From: Caenorhabditis remanei | Taxonomy: Eukaryota; Nematoda; Chromadorea; Rhabditida; Rhabditidae | Length of the DNA: 64,000 nt | Assembly: GCF_010183535.1 (NCBI RefSeq) | Contig: NC_071331.1 | Location: forward strand, 2,852,001 to 2,916,000 | Reading direction: 5' to 3' | Shown here: positions 24,585 through 36,490 of the stretch, one piece after another | Layout of the letters: every line of letters starts with the position of its first letter | Numbering within the stretch: position 1 is the stretch's first letter | The notes under the pieces: generated by a model | What the model was told of the DNA's origin: nothing | Seen by the model: the letters and a program-made list of their open reading frames with translations, nothing else | The model's database searches: none | Position numbers and translations under genes: made by a program

Positions 24585-24860
24585 TTTAATTTTCTCATGA
24601 AGTTATTTTGGACGACCTCTATGGATTTCACAGTTCTCATATTGAAAACGACTGTCACATACTCGAAAAAGGGTCTTGCAAAAGTTTTATAGAGCCATAA
24701 AAGTAACCTGTCGTTGGTGCTACGGAATGATTCAAATATAGAAAAATCGCGAAATTTACTTTTTTCATCGAGTTTTCATCGAGAATGAAGCCAAGGTCTC
24801 TAACAGTTAATTCCCGTTTTTTTGGCTCGTTTTGGAACCGATATTTTACTTTGGTTCAAT
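24585..24860 (-). pseudogene. LINE ORF2 relic
   Basis: The minus strand holds the GAACCGATATT-to-TCATTGAGAATGAAG module and the block for RPFLEYG/VVSN, damaged by frameshifts. It is recognised by DNA similarity to the clearer relics at 7820-8190 and 45026-45370. Confidence 0.45.
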
Positions 24861-24922
24861 TAATTGTGGCGAAAAATTCATATATTGTTATCAAGAACTT
24901 ATTTATTCTAAAATGAACTTTT

Positions 24923-25432
24923 TGAAACAGAAGAATGTTACTGTTTTATGAGCATTTCAATATGATAGCGACCAAGTTAGTTTTAGTTATTGGTATCTCC
25001 TCTGATCTCTTCACTATCTTTCATTATTTTTTATTAGTAGTCAAAAAGTAGCAGAATAATCATTGTCGATGTCGGAATCCTACAAAAACTGTCTCAGAAT
25101 ATGCTCTGTTTCAGAATCTCTATTAAACACCAGTTAATTTTTGAAGTGCTGATGGTTTGAATATATGTGCAATTCAGAGTATCTTTCAGCCTGAAAATAT
25201 TCAAAAAAGATGATTGACAACTTGTTAATCACCAATTTACGGTGGGTTGCATAGAAACGATTATTTTAATAAAAACCCTTTTTTATTCACTCTTGAAAAA
25301 AGTTGAAGAAGCTTCCAAAATTACATTAATTCTTTCAGTTTTTCATCTCTTCGATTCCAATATCTTAGAGTCTCCAAACCACTATTTTTCAATGATTTTC
25401 TGAAACTTATATGTTAGAGACTGACTGTTTCA
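24923..25432. promoter_or_regulatory. 21U-type motifs next to the fold-back Tc1
   Basis: Exact motifs lie at 24923-24930 (minus), 25106-25113 (plus) and 25425-25432 (plus). The last is followed by CAGAAGCTCCATTAAAATAT, which is the empty-site sequence for the BEL insertion at 50511-54110. Host DNA continues to the Tc1 element at 25924 with no gene. Confidence 0.55.
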
Positions 25433-26360
25433 GAAGCTCCATTAAAATATGTAATATTTATGAAGTTCTGATTATCTTGACAGAGCTCCCGTAATTGACT
25501 CCATGACCTTCTCTATTCAGTACTGGAAGTTCTGTATCCAAATATAATCTTACTATTTCACTTATTCCTTACAATCAAGTTACTTTATTCTTAATTAATT
25601 CTCAGAAAATTATACAACCGCCGAAAACTCGAAAATTTGGTCATAAAGAAAGGCCCGGCCCATCTGAGAATTTTCAATGTTTCAAAAATTGTTTCCGTTT
25701 TTTCACACGGGCTTTAATCCACATTTTATACAATTTCACCCACGAGATTTCAGATTGGCAACTATTGAAAATTTCGTTTTAGACAATTTTCTTATAAGAC
25801 CATTCAAAAAATATATCGAAAAATACGGGAATACTAATCTTTCTAAAGTTGTTGAAACAAAATACCATACTCTTTCACGAATATCATAATTTTAATGATG
25901 CTATATTAATTCAGTTCACTATACAGTGCGTGCAATAAGGATAGGACCACCCCCCCATTTTGGGTGTTCCGAGAAAAGTAAAAATGATATGAAAAATCTG
26001 TGACTGCCATTCGATTCAGAATACAAAAAAACCCCAGGAGCCAAATTTTCATGTCTCTAGCACTTTCCGTACTCAAGTACCATCCAGAAGTCGCTTTTGC
26101 AGGCGTGCAATAAGGAAAGGACCACCAGCCATTTTCGATGAAGTGGTGCTTTTTTTTCAATTTTTTTTGGGCACAGTGCTCATATTTTAATTTATTTCAT
26201 TGTTTTTTTAAGTTTTCACTTCAATACCATTGGACTGTGTAGATTTACGGCACTTGTCGATTTACGAGAATCATTTCTAAAGCTTCAGTTAACAATTCAA
26301 TCATTTATTGACGAAAATGAGAGAAAACACACAAGAAAACAGAAAAAACGTAAGCGAAAT

Positions 26361-26975
26361 TTAATAACTTGTTTCTTCACCATTGTTCTGGATAACTTCG
26401 AACATGCGGTTGGGCATACTGGCGACGAGAGCCCTCAATTCAGCAGCAGTGATTGCATTCCACTCGGTCTCAACGGCGTCTTTGAACTCTTGGATCGTAT
26501 TGAATTGCCTTCCGTGCTTGTAAACGCGTCGAACCAGCAGTCCCCATAAGTTTTCGATTGGATTGAGGTCTGGGCTGACTGCTGGCCACTCGAGATCCGT
26601 GATTTTTTGCGCCTTCAGCCAATTCTGTGTGGAGATGCTCTTGTGGATCGACGCGTTGTCCTGTTGGAAAACATGGGTTCGGCGTTTGTTTCGGAAAAAT
26701 GGAACGATGGCCTTCTGAAGGGTGCTCTAGTAGGAAACAGACGTTTCTCGAGTTGTGATGAATTGAAGTTTCATCTTCATTCCGTTGCAGAAGCCTCCCC
26801 AGACCATCAGCGATACGCCACCAAAGTTTCGTCTTGAGAAGAGCTGTGGATCTTTACGGAGATCTCTCCAATAATGCCTGTTTCCGTCCGGGCCGTCAAG
26901 ATTCCATTTTTTCTCGTCCGAGAAGAGAACCTGGACAATGTTTTTAAGCACGGAAGGCAATTCAATACGATCCAA
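26361..26975 (-). pseudogene. Tc1-type transposase, DD34E catalytic domain, truncated and with one stop
   Basis: On the minus strand a single frame of 205 codons runs from 26975 to a TAA at 26361-26363. It shows FSDEKKWNLDGPDG with the first catalytic Asp, GGVSLMVWGGF, FQQDNASIH with the second Asp, and SPDLNPIENLWG with the Glu 34 residues later, the DD34E spacing of the Tc1 family. The C-terminus AELRALVASMPNRMFEVI is also typical. One in-frame TAG lies at 26727-26729. The N-terminal paired-type HTH and nuclear-signal region are missing; beyond 26945 the frame reads through inverted C-terminal sequence. The enzyme would have cut and pasted the element at TA sites; this copy is dead. Confidence 0.9.
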
Positions 26976-27104
26976 GAGTTCAAAGACGCCGTTGAGACCG
27001 AGTGGAATGCAATCACTGCTGCTGAATTGAGGGCTCTCGTCGCCAGTATGCCCAACCGCATGTTCGAAGTTATCCAGAACAATGGTGGAGAAACAAGTTA
27101 TTAA
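26945..27104 (+). pseudogene. Inverted duplicate of the Tc1 transposase C-terminus
   Basis: The plus strand repeats the 3' end of the transposase gene: KHGRQFNTIQEFKDAVETEW, then ITAAELRALVASMPNRMFEV and a TAA at 27102-27104. It differs from the minus-strand copy at one visible residue near the end (GGET against GEET), so the duplication is recent. The frame upstream is antisense transposase and has no meaning. Confidence 0.85.
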
Positions 27105-27540
27105 ATTTCGCTTACGTTTTTTCTGTTTTCTTGTGTGTTTTCTCTCATTTTCGTCAATAAATGATTGAATTGTTAACTGAAGCTTTAGAAATGATTCTCG
27201 TAAATCGACAAGTGCCGTAAATCTACACAGTCCAATGGTATTGAAGTGAAAACTTAAAAAAACAATGAAATAAATTAAAATATGAGCACTGTGCCCAAAA
27301 AAAATTGAAAAAAAGGCACCACTTCATCGAAAATGGCTGGTGGTCCTTTCCTTATTGCACGCCTGCAAAAGCGACTTCTGGATGGTACTTGAGTACGGAA
27401 AGTGCTAGAGACATGAAAATTTGGCTCCTGGGGTTTTTTTGTATTCTGAATCGAATGGCAGTCACAGATTTTTCATATCATTTTTACTTTTCTCGGAACA
27501 CCCAAAATGGGGGGTGGTCCTATCCTTATTGCACGCACTG

Positions 27541-28440
27541 TATTAATTCAGTTCTACTAAATTCACCAGTAAGATAAAACGTTTCTCTCTTTATTATCGA
27601 AATTTTATGTTTGCATCCTAATAATCAATTCCATGAAACAGAAAAAATGATATTGTTTCATAAGCATTTTGTGATAGCGGTACAGTTATTTCATTCAATA
27701 ATTTACTTGAAAAAACCACATACATACATGCACTCTAATACAATAACGAAAAAATCTGAATATGTCCACCAATTTCTCTGCGTCTCTTCTGATCTCTACG
27801 TTATTCTCTACGTGCTCTTCTAAAGCTGAATTTTCATTTTCAGAAGTGTACTGTTTTGGACCTCTTATTGGTCTAATTGTCTAAGTTTTGATAACAATTA
27901 TGGTTACCGTGGGCAAGATGATTGAAACTTTCAAAGAGCGTGTCTCAAAAAATCAAAAAAAAAATGAGGAGACTTATCTCTGACAAACTTTATAACAAAG
28001 CGGCGTGGAGGACTTGGAGACACAAATACCGCTCTTCTGAAACAAAATTTTCCAGTTTTAGGAAGCGCGGATATCTCCGGCAAGCTCCAAGTCATATTAC
28101 AAAAAAATCTTAATTTTCAGTTTACCGGTCTGCAATTATGTTTTCAGTCAGTTCCATCAACTTTTTTGACTCTCAGATATGACATTAGAATGTTTAGACT
28201 ATGAACGTATCGTCATCAACCAAAAATAAGAATACTCACCTTTATGAAGTTGTTGAATCAGAAAAAGAGACAATACTCTTTCACGAATAGTTCAAGTTCA
28301 ACACGGTCAAGTCAATTCTACTCTAGTTTTTCGATCCAGTGGCGTTTGTAGATTGTAATCTTTAAGACGGTCCGCTGCACTCCGGTATTCTGATTCCTTA
28401 TTGAGAAACCGTCTACCTTCCACTTAGGGAAGGCCCTCGA
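27541..28440. promoter_or_regulatory. Host repeat DNA with one minus-strand 21U-type motif
   Basis: TGAAACAG lies at 27634-27641. A worn LINE relic (GTAATCTTTAAGACGG to ACCGTCTACCTTCCACTTA, minus strand) lies at about 28345-28430. The region parallels 35570-36480. No gene is seen. Confidence 0.45.
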
Positions 28441-28556
28441 GTCGGTATGGAGTTATGGGACGTGACCAATGTCATTGGAAAGCTGAGAAAACGCTGATTC
28501 CAAATATATATATTCAGTTTTTGCCCTCGAGGCCAGGTATTCGAGAAAAACAAGGT

Positions 28557-28630
28557 CAAAGTTCGGGAAAATGACAAATTATTGCCGTTTTCAAACGCGT
28601 GTAAAGGCGTTAGTCATTTTCCCGAACTTT
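28557..28630. repeat. Short inverted repeat
   Basis: AAAGTTCGGGAAAATGAC and GTCATTTTCCCGAACTTT pair across about 37 bp. The surrounding 28440-28640 is unrelated to the host modules, so it may be part of a small unassigned insertion. Confidence 0.5.
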
Positions 28631-28639
28631 CACATTGTT

Positions 28640-29703
28640 TTTTTCCCCGTTTCTGTATTTTTATCTCGAAGATTGACTGTTTCCAAAAGTTTATGTTTAA
28701 TTGCTTTCGATTTCCCACGGATAAGACAGTGCAAGAATAATAACGTAAATGCAACAATTTTGTCACGGCAGCCCAAAAAATGGTTTAGATGACTTAGAGA
28801 TTATTCAGTTTCGGGAACGACTGATATCTCAACTCATATTTCAGTCAGCGATTATTTCGCGTCTTAACTTATTTAGGCTAGCACTCTGACTTGGTGACTT
28901 TCCCTAGTGATCATCTACAAGCAATATATTCACGTAGTCTTTTTAAAAGAAAATTATTAAAATACGATAACTAAAAGAGTTAAGAAGAATGATAGTCAAC
29001 TTCTCTGATTTCTACACTATTTTTCTTTCTATACTTTTTGAAACTTTCCTTATTAGAGATTTCCGTTTCCAATCGTCTCCAAAAAAACTCTTGAAAAAGA
29101 ATGGTGATCAGTCGAAGGCAAGCAGGGACATTTATGTTTTTATCGATTTCAGTTTTTTGAATGCTTCAAAACGGTATTTATTCACTTCAACTTTCTTATT
29201 TCTACATCCAATAAAAACATGAATACTCGTAGTGAAATTCCAAGAGTAACAAAAAATATCTGTTTCTACTCTATCACAATAAAGTTACATTTTGCTAAAA
29301 CTTGCTTCAGTCAAAATTTGTTACAAAACTTTATAGATCAAAACTATCTTTCAAAGATCACCAATTTCTCAGCTTCAAACATGTCACTACATTATTTTTC
29401 AATGGTTTCCTTTCTCACACTCGAAATAAAAATAGTCTTTTTTAAATTTTCCTTTGACCACGTTCATCTATTTAACTTTTTCTGTTCCATACTTACGATT
29501 TTTACTACAATAAAATTGTTTACTGTTCTGTGGTGTTAAAGAATACAGGAATTGTTTCAGATATCGTGAGAATGTTGTTTTTTTTTTCATTTTCATAAGA
29601 AAAATACTGCTTTTGAATGTTTATATCATCAATGATCGATGAAATTTTCAATAAAGTCTTTTAAAACTTCCAGAATATTGTAATTTTCTTATCAATGTTC
29701 TTA
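28640..29703. other. AT-rich host DNA without a recognised gene
   Basis: Parts match 38230-38560 and 43830-44100 (for example TTTCCGTTTCCAATCGTCTCC and GAATACTCGTA-TGAAATTCC). There is no exact CTGTTTCA. Open frames up to about 100 codons occur, as expected at this composition, without family features. Confidence 0.5.
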
Positions 29704-29711
29704 GCAGTTAT

Positions 29712-29789
29712 CAGAGTTGCGCGGAAGTAAAATTTTGAAAACGGAAGTTGGAAGTTGGAAGTCGGAAGTCGGAATTCCGCGCAACTCTG
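29712..29789. mobile_element. 78-bp CAGAGTTGCGCGG MITE
   Basis: Ends CAGAGTTGCGCGGAA and TTCCGCGCAACTCTG enclose GGAAGTT/GGAAGTC repeats. GCAGTTAT on the left and ATAGTTAT on the right are probably a worn 8-bp target duplication. It is the shortest member of the family found here. Confidence 0.7.
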
Positions 29790-29930
29790 ATAGTTATCAT
29801 TTGGCTCAGTGATTGTTTTTGTATCCGACGCTTTCTCATGAGTTTTTTCAAACAGTTCCTTTTTAGTACTCCACGATTCTTCGTTATTCTTCTCGGTGAT
29901 CCCTCTTGATTTCTAAACAGTCTCTTACAA

Positions 29931-30166
29931 CCTCTGGTACTTTCGACCCTGCTCCAAAAATTCAAGAAAAATAAGCGAAGTGCTCACGTGAACCGAGTTA
30001 TGGCCAGTCAAACTAGCAATTCTACAGCACAAGTGTCGATGAAAACGTGAAAAGCTTAACAACGTGAACAAATTGAAAAGTTTGACGGTTCATAACTCGG
30101 TTCACGTGAGCATTTCGCTGATTTTTCTTGCATTTTTGGAATCAACAGGGTCGAAAGTACCAGAGG
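29931..30166. mobile_element. Inverted-repeat element, CCTCTGGTACTTTCGACCCTG ends
   Basis: CCTCTGGTACTTTCGACCC at the left is matched by GGGTCGAAAGTACCAGAGG at the right, and the inner GTGCTCACGTGAACCGAGTTAT pairs with ATAACTCGGTTCACGTGAGC. The whole unit folds on itself. No target duplication was found and no other copy is in the window. Confidence 0.6.
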
Positions 30167-31329
30167 TCCAATTTTTAGAAAAAGTTCAACTCGCCTCATT
30201 ATGAACTTTCAAAAATATCATATTGCGTGTGAATTTTGAGTGTTTCAATATGTGCTCTGATGGCTTTATAAAAACCCTGGAATATGATACTGTGATTAAT
30301 GTTTCAAAATTAATTAATAGGTTCGTTAGGTTTGTCCGGTCAGTTATTCTCATCAGATCTTAATAGTTGGATTTTGAAACGAATATATCGTCAAAAATTG
30401 TAATTCTCCTCTTTCTGAGAATGTGGGAACATAAATTACATTTTTCTGTATATTTCTAGCTCATCTCCATCACTGTGAGGATTACATTAACCAGGGATGT
30501 GCCTTCGGAGGCGCTTTGGGCGCAGTGAAAATGCAAAGTGTATAAAAACGCGAGAAGAGAGAGTGTGTGAATTGGAGAGACGATGTTTGCGCCATCAAAG
30601 TTCTACACTATTTTTGTTATTTTGATTATTTAGTGAGTGAAGCAAGTAATTTCATTTCCATTATCTCATAATAACTTTCGGAATAAATTAATACATTATT
30701 CGGTACCTTTATTTGTACAAAATTTCAATTTAGTTTTTGATCACTTTAAATGTTCTGTTTTAAGCGGGTATTTTTATCTCGTACATATTTTTAGTTTGCT
30801 TCGACGATATTCTCTAGATCTGATACCGGTTGACTGAAAAGCGAAATTTTCAAGAAAAAATTATAATAGTGCTCACTAGGTGTTCTTCTTTGTGTATCTC
30901 TATATCTTTTTTATTTGTTTTTTGCACAACTTTTCCCAAAAAAAAGAAACTCATTTGTTTTTTTGTTTTGTTTCATATTCTTCAATGATCTTTTTGTTTT
31001 CTTTTAGAAGATATATTTATGTCTTGTTTAGATCTTCTCATCAGAAGTGTTCTTTTCCAGTTTTGATGAGAAAAATTCTTCTGTTTCGAAACGTCGAAAA
31101 ATGTTATCAGGTTTTTGCGTTTTCAATAAGCAAACAAAGATCAACCTGCGCGTAATGTAAGGGCCAGTGCGGTATCGTAAGAATATAATTATCTTTCTGA
31201 AGTTGTTAAATTGGAAAAATTGTACTGTTTTATGTAAACTATAATTTTAATGATATTCATTTAATGATACTTGAGTCTGATTGCTTTGATCATCGAATAG
31301 TTACATTTACACTTTAACAATCAATTTCA

Positions 31330-31356
31330 TGAAACAGAGGAAGTTTCGCTGTTTCA
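31330..31356. promoter_or_regulatory. Divergent pair of 21U-RNA upstream motifs (block A copy 2)
   Basis: TGAAACAG and CTGTTTCA are 11 bp apart, as at 5402/5421 and 45049/45068. The flanks beyond the motifs have diverged between copies, while both 8-bp cores are intact in all three. Confidence 0.6.
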
Positions 31357-31839
31357 GAAACATTTTAAAAGATCGTGATCGAGTAAAAGAGTTAATAATC
31401 ACACACTTTGACACGATAACTACAATGACTTAAAACAACATTTTCACTGGGTCTCCACTGATCTCTACACTGTTTCTCAATACTTCTTTGAAAGTCTTGC
31501 GATGCTGAAGTGACGGTACTTCCTCCAGAATCTCCTATCTTACATTCATCGTGCACAGTTAAGTTTGAATTATAAGAACCCGTTTCTGCACTTTTCTCTC
31601 GAACATTGACTGTTTCCAAATGTTTTAAAAAACCATTTCGAAAAACTGATTTGTTTCTATCAAACGCCCATTTGTCATTACTGTTCTTTTAGTCATCGGT
31701 ATGCTCAATGATGTCTTTCTTGGACCTTGTCATTAAAAATGTACTTTAAATGTACTTATGTACTTATAAAACAATCGATTAATTTTTCAAGCATACGTCT
31801 TCGCAATACACTCTGTTGCAGGAATTATAACAAACAATT

Positions 31840-32626
31840 CACAGTCTCCCATACTCCGAGTAAGAACTGCAAGGAAATTTTTGATCTACCCTCATGAAAC
31901 GAAAAATTTGAGAAATTTGCAGGCCTAAAACGTTATTACTTTAATTTTTAACGTAAAGCTCAAGGTCAGAAGTAAGAAAATTTCAGTTTTAGAATTATTC
32001 TGAGAGCATTATCCAACCATTCAATCCAAAAAATCCTGGTTTCAGATATTATTTCAGGTCGAAAAGGCAATTTTCCATTTTGATTTCGGAAAAATCTACG
32101 GGATTTTTTCATTTCTCAACATTATCCAACGAATGATAGCTCAAATCGTGCTCCGAAGATTTGTACACATTTCTGTAGGACGGTTTTTTAATTTGCTCAT
32201 TAGTTTTCGAGAAATCGATCAAATTCCGAATTTCTTTCAATTTTTTGTTATTTTCTCGAAAACTAATAAGCTAATTGAAAAACCGTCCTACAGAAATGTG
32301 TACAAATCTTCGGAACACGGTTTGAGCTATCATTCGTTGGATAATGTTGAGAAATGAAAAAATCCCGTAGATTTTTCCGAAATCAAAATGAAAAATTGCC
32401 TTTTCGACTTGAAAAAGTATCTGAAACCAGAATATTTTGGATTGAATGGGTGGATAATGCTCTCAGAATAATTATAAAACTGAAATTTTCTTACTTCCGA
32501 CCTGAAGCTTTACGCTAAAAATTAAAGTAATAACGTTTTAGACCTACTAATTTCTCAAATTTTTTGTTTCATGAGGGTAGATCAAAAATTTCCTTGCAGT
32601 TCTTACTCGGAGTCTGGGAGACTGTG
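31840..32626. mobile_element. 787-bp palindromic element, 5-bp target duplication
   Basis: CACAGTCTCCCATACTCCGA at the left is matched by CTCGGAGTCTGGGAGACTGTG at the right, and complementarity continues through arms of about 380 bp each to a small loop near 32235. CAATT lies just outside both ends (31835-31839 and 32627-32631), and the empty site is seen at about 5933 (AAAGAATTGAATA). It has no coding capacity. A transcript through it would form a very long double-stranded hairpin. Confidence 0.85.
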
Positions 32627-34049
32627 CAATTGAATATAATAATTTTGTTACGACTGCCCAGGAAATGGTTTAGAGGAATTGGAGACACAAACATCGCTCT
32701 ACCGAAACAAAACTTTCCAGTTTTGGGAACTACAGATATCTCAAGGTCCAACTCATATTGCAATGTAGCGATTATCTCACGTCTCACCTAATCTCGGCTT
32801 TCCACCAAACTTTCATCGAACAAAATTAAAAGGACAACATTAAAAATATTTATGAAGTTTTTCAAGTTTTTGAAACAGAGAAGTCTTACTTTTTCAAAAC
32901 TGTTTCAAGTTCAACAAGGTAGTTCTGCTTTTTGATAGTTATCGTAATTACGTAATTTGACGGATCTTGTCAGCGAGTATCAATTTCATGGATCAGAAAA
33001 ATGTTACTGTTTCATGAACATTTTCTGATAACGGCCAAATTAGTATTGATAGTAATTCTCTCCATTAATATTAATTTACACATAATAACCAAAAACGTGA
33101 AGGTGACAGATAATATTTCTTTCTCTGAGTCTCCTCTGAGCTCTACACTATATCTCAATACTTTTTCAAAATTTTGAATTGTTAGAGATAGACGGTTTCA
33201 GAAACCTCATTTCTGATCGCGTTATTTTTTAAATTTTAATGATTTGAGTAGACTACGGATGCACTATCGAAAACTCGAAAAATTGTCGTAAAGATAGGCC
33301 CACCTGATAATTTTGACTCTTTCGCTAATTTTTTCTGTTTTTTTCACACAAACATTGTTTCGATTAGGGAAATTCACGTTGAGTAAATAGACCAGTTAAA
33401 TCAATTGTTTAATTTAAACCTTCCAAGAGATTTTTTCGGATTCTTTCCACGTTCTATATAGTTCCAAATGCTCTGTACTTTACATACTTTTCATGTTTAT
33501 TACTACGAGATTTCAGCTTCCGGGCCGGGCCGATATTTCGCAAGTCTGCAAAAAAGTTATACTGTTTCACGAACTTTTTGTGATAGCAGTACAGTTTGTT
33601 CTAGCATTAATGAATATTCTAAATAAAGCCACATATGTGCACTCTAATGCAATAACTACTTATAAGATCGGAAAATGGCAGAAACCGAATATAGTCAATG
33701 CATCTCCTCTGATCTCTACGCTATGCTGTTACGCTTTTCTGAAATTGAATGTTCAGAAGTGTACAGTTTCAGAGTCCCCATTAAAAATTGAATTGATTAA
33801 CGAGATTTTGATGACGTCGAATTCCCTGTAAGATTCAAGTATAATCACAGTATAGGTAGAATGGTTGAAACTTTTAAAGAAATCTCTTTCTTCTTTTCAC
33901 AAAAAATCAAAAAAGGGGCGAACTTATCTCTGAGAAACTTTATAACAAGGTGGCGTAAAGCACATGTAGACACAAATACCGCTCTGCCGAAACAAATCTT
34001 TCCAGTTTCGGGAGAGTCACATATTTTTCAATAACTCTATCTTATTTTT

Positions 34050-34230
34050 AAGCTTGCCTGTCTGCAATTATGTTTTCAGTCAGTCCTATCAACTTTTTAG
34101 CTTAAAATTCTGGTTTTTAGTTGGTTCTCAGTTATGAGATTTGAATTTATTACACCTGAAACTCAATCATCGACCATAAGTAAGAATACTAACTTTTATG
34201 GATTTGTTGAACGAATAGTTCAAGTTCAAC
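34050..34230. repeat. Direct repeat, first copy (second at 35560-35740)
   Basis: AAGCTTGCCTGTCTGCAATT through GGTTTTTAGTTGGTTCTCAG appears here and again about 1.5 kb downstream. The intervening 34286-35560 is mostly unrelated to the host repeats and includes a CAGAG-type MITE end. Confidence 0.7.
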
Positions 34231-34285
34231 ACGGTCAACTTAATTATACTCGTTTTCTGATGGTAGAGAGCTTGTAAGTAGTAAT

Positions 34286-34470
34286 CAGAGTTGCGCGGAA
34301 TTCCGACTTCCGACTTCCGACTTCCGGGCTGTTTTTCACTTCCGACTTCCGACTTCCGGTTTGAAAATTTTACTTCCGACTTCCGTTTTCGGATGTTTGC
34401 TTCCGACTTGCGTCATTCCATAATTGTGAAATTTCCGAAAAGTATATTTTGCAGAAATACAAGGAAAAAT
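34286..34470. mobile_element. CAGAGTTGCGCGG MITE, right end not found
   Basis: The left end CAGAGTTGCGCGGAATTCCG is clear and is followed by CTTCCGA tandem repeats. No matching CAACTCTG end lies nearby, so the element is broken or its right part has been lost. The end coordinate is only where family resemblance stops. Confidence 0.5.
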
Positions 34471-35559
34471 GGTCTAAAAGTAGAGACCGCAACATATTTT
34501 TCAAACTCATTTTTTCATAAAAATTTCCATCCTGGCCTGTTCTTCAGTTAAATGGAAGTATATTCCCAATTTTTTTTCCGAAAATATTCACTCTCTTCGA
34601 AGTTACAGGACCTTTTAGTCAGCCATGGTTTCTACTGAATTCTCTTGGGGAATTCTTTTGTTTACCTGACCACGCAAAAAAATATTTTCTGCTTTCACGT
34701 TCAATTTGTCAAATTTTTCCAAAAGTTGGAACCAGAAACTGTTTGATTAAAAACCCAGCGTGTTATCCACTGAACTAAATGACCACAAATGTGACGCTGA
34801 TAATGGTAAATTATACTTTCAACGTGATTTTTTAAAATTCGAGAGAATTTTTAATGATTTTCAGCATATTTCGAGATAAATCATCAAATATCTAAAATTC
34901 GACAGCACGAAATTTTTTGTTTCCAAGTGCATCTAGATCGAAATTTTGCGTAGAATCTGAATCCGTCAAAAAACGATGCGTGCTTGACCTCCTTTAACCT
35001 GAACTGTCGGGAAAACTGATTTTCTTTTTGAATCTGTTGTCTTCCGACATCAAAAAAATCACAATTTACGAATCAATGAGCTTCCAAATTTTGGCCCCAG
35101 GTACCTGAAGAGATGTCCAAAAAGAATATGCCAGAAAATATATATGTTATCACAGAAAGTTATTTGATGTGATGCCTCGAAGTTCAGATGGCTCCCAAAA
35201 ATATTCGACAGCACGAAAATCGAATTTTCTTTCAAAACCTATTAGAGTATGTCCAGAACTAATAGAAACTGTCAAAAAATGATGCGTGTTCGACCTAGAA
35301 CCTCCTAAACGTGACATTTTTCTGTTCGAAGCAAAACGTTTTTTCACTTTTCTGAGAAAACAAAACATTTGGGTGAAACGAAAGTGGGTTCATCGAATTC
35401 TACGTACTCGATTACATCGGGGTATAAAGTTTTCATTCTGTTTTAGCGTTCTGGGCTCGCAGGGCAGTCCACCAAAAATTTCAATAAGCTCTCCATGACG
35501 GCCCAAGAGAAGAAAATGAAAAACTCCGCCCACGTTCATTGCGGTCCCTATCTATAATA
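34471..35559. other. Unassigned stretch between direct repeats
   Basis: This kilobase does not resemble the rest of the host DNA. It holds ATTCGACAGCACGAAA twice (about 34898 and 35205) and a tRNA-like segment on the minus strand. No protein family was recognised in its open frames. Confidence 0.4.
34718..34790 (-). other. tRNA-like A/B-box segment (pseudo-tRNA or SINE-like)
   Basis: On the minus strand TTAGTTCAGTGGATAACACG (34759-34778) fits the internal A box of tRNA genes, and GGTTCCAAC (34725-34733) is one substitution away from the B-box core about 26 bp downstream of it. The acceptor and T stems do not pair well, so it is not a working tRNA gene as read here. Confidence 0.3.
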
Positions 35560-36490
35560 TCATATTTTTAAGCTTGCCTGTCTGCAATTATGTTTTCAGT
35601 CAGTCCTATCAACTTTTTAACATAAATTTCTGGTTTTTAGTTGGTTCTCAGTTATGAAACTTAATCATCGACCATAAGTAAGAATACTAACTTTTACGGA
35701 TTTGTTGAATCAGAAAAAAACACGATACTCATTCATGAATAGTTCAAGTTCAACACGGTCAACTCGTTTTCTGATGGTAGAGTTGTAATGTTTAAGGCGG
35801 ATCGCCGCGCTTTAATATTCTGAGTCCGTATTAAAAACCCGTCTTCTTTCCACTTAGTTTTCTCGTGATGTTATTTTGCACGGCTTCTTTGGATTAATTT
35901 AAAGTTTTACATTAAGCAATAAAAGTAACCGAGAAGTTATGTTTGCAGTGTAATAATTAATTTCTTGAAACTGAAAAGTGATACTGTTTCATGAACATTT
36001 TGTGATAGCAGTACAGTTTGTCCTAGCATTATAAAACAGATTTTAAAAAACTCAAACTTTCACTTTAATACAATAACTACAAGATCTGAAAACGGCTAAA
36101 AACAATAAATTCTCTGCGTTTCCTCTGATCTCTAGGTTATTCTTTACGTGCTCTTCTAAAATTGAATTTTCAGAAGTATACGGTTTCAGAGGCCCCATTA
36201 CAAACTGATTTGAATATCGAGATTTGGTAAATTGGCTTCTATGGGAGACTCAAGTATGGTCACAGTGGGTAGAATGATTGAAACTTTCAAAGAACGTATT
36301 TTCTTCTTTTCTCAAAAAATCAAAAAAGGGAGAGACTTATGCATCTCTGAAAAACTTTATAACAAAGTGGCGTGGAGGACATGGTGACACAAATACCGCT
36401 CTGACAAAAAAAAATTTTAGCTTTGGGAACGACTGTTATATCAAGCTTCAAGTCATATTTCAATTGTATCTCACTTTTCAGATTGCCGAT
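35560..36490. promoter_or_regulatory. Host repeat DNA with one plus-strand 21U-type motif
   Basis: CTGTTTCA lies at 35984-35991 in the module ATACTGTTTCATGAACATTTTG, shared with 7075 and 33007. A YRNT-fitting CAGT lies about 30 bp past the core. A worn LINE relic is at about 35785-35900 (minus). Confidence 0.5.

Larger units (their letters stand above)
25924..27540. mobile_element. Fold-back Tc1-family element with about 595-bp inverted arms
   Basis: The element starts CAGTGCGTGCAATAAGGATA and ends with the reverse complement, with TA at 25922-25923 and 27541-27542. The two arms (about 25924-26522 and 26945-27540) are near-perfect inverted copies. They include not only the terminal repeat but also the last 60 or so codons of the transposase. 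Within each arm the terminal block recurs about 175 bp in (GTGCAATAAGG-AAGGACCACC near 26104), like an IR/DR terminus. The N-terminal, DNA-binding part of the transposase gene has been replaced by an inverted copy of its own 3' end, so the element cannot be autonomous but could be mobilised in trans. Confidence 0.9.
30190..33900. repeat. Segmental duplication block A, copy 2
   Basis: This block matches 4600-7500 in order, interrupted by the 787-bp palindrome at 31840-32626. It also has an unmatched piece at about 30475-30610 (contains CAGGGATGTGCC and TATAAAAACGCG). Exact 21U-type motifs: divergent pair 31330-31337 (minus) and 31349-31356 (plus); 32871-32878 (minus); 33007-33014 and 33562-33569 (plus). 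No gene is seen. Confidence 0.8.
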
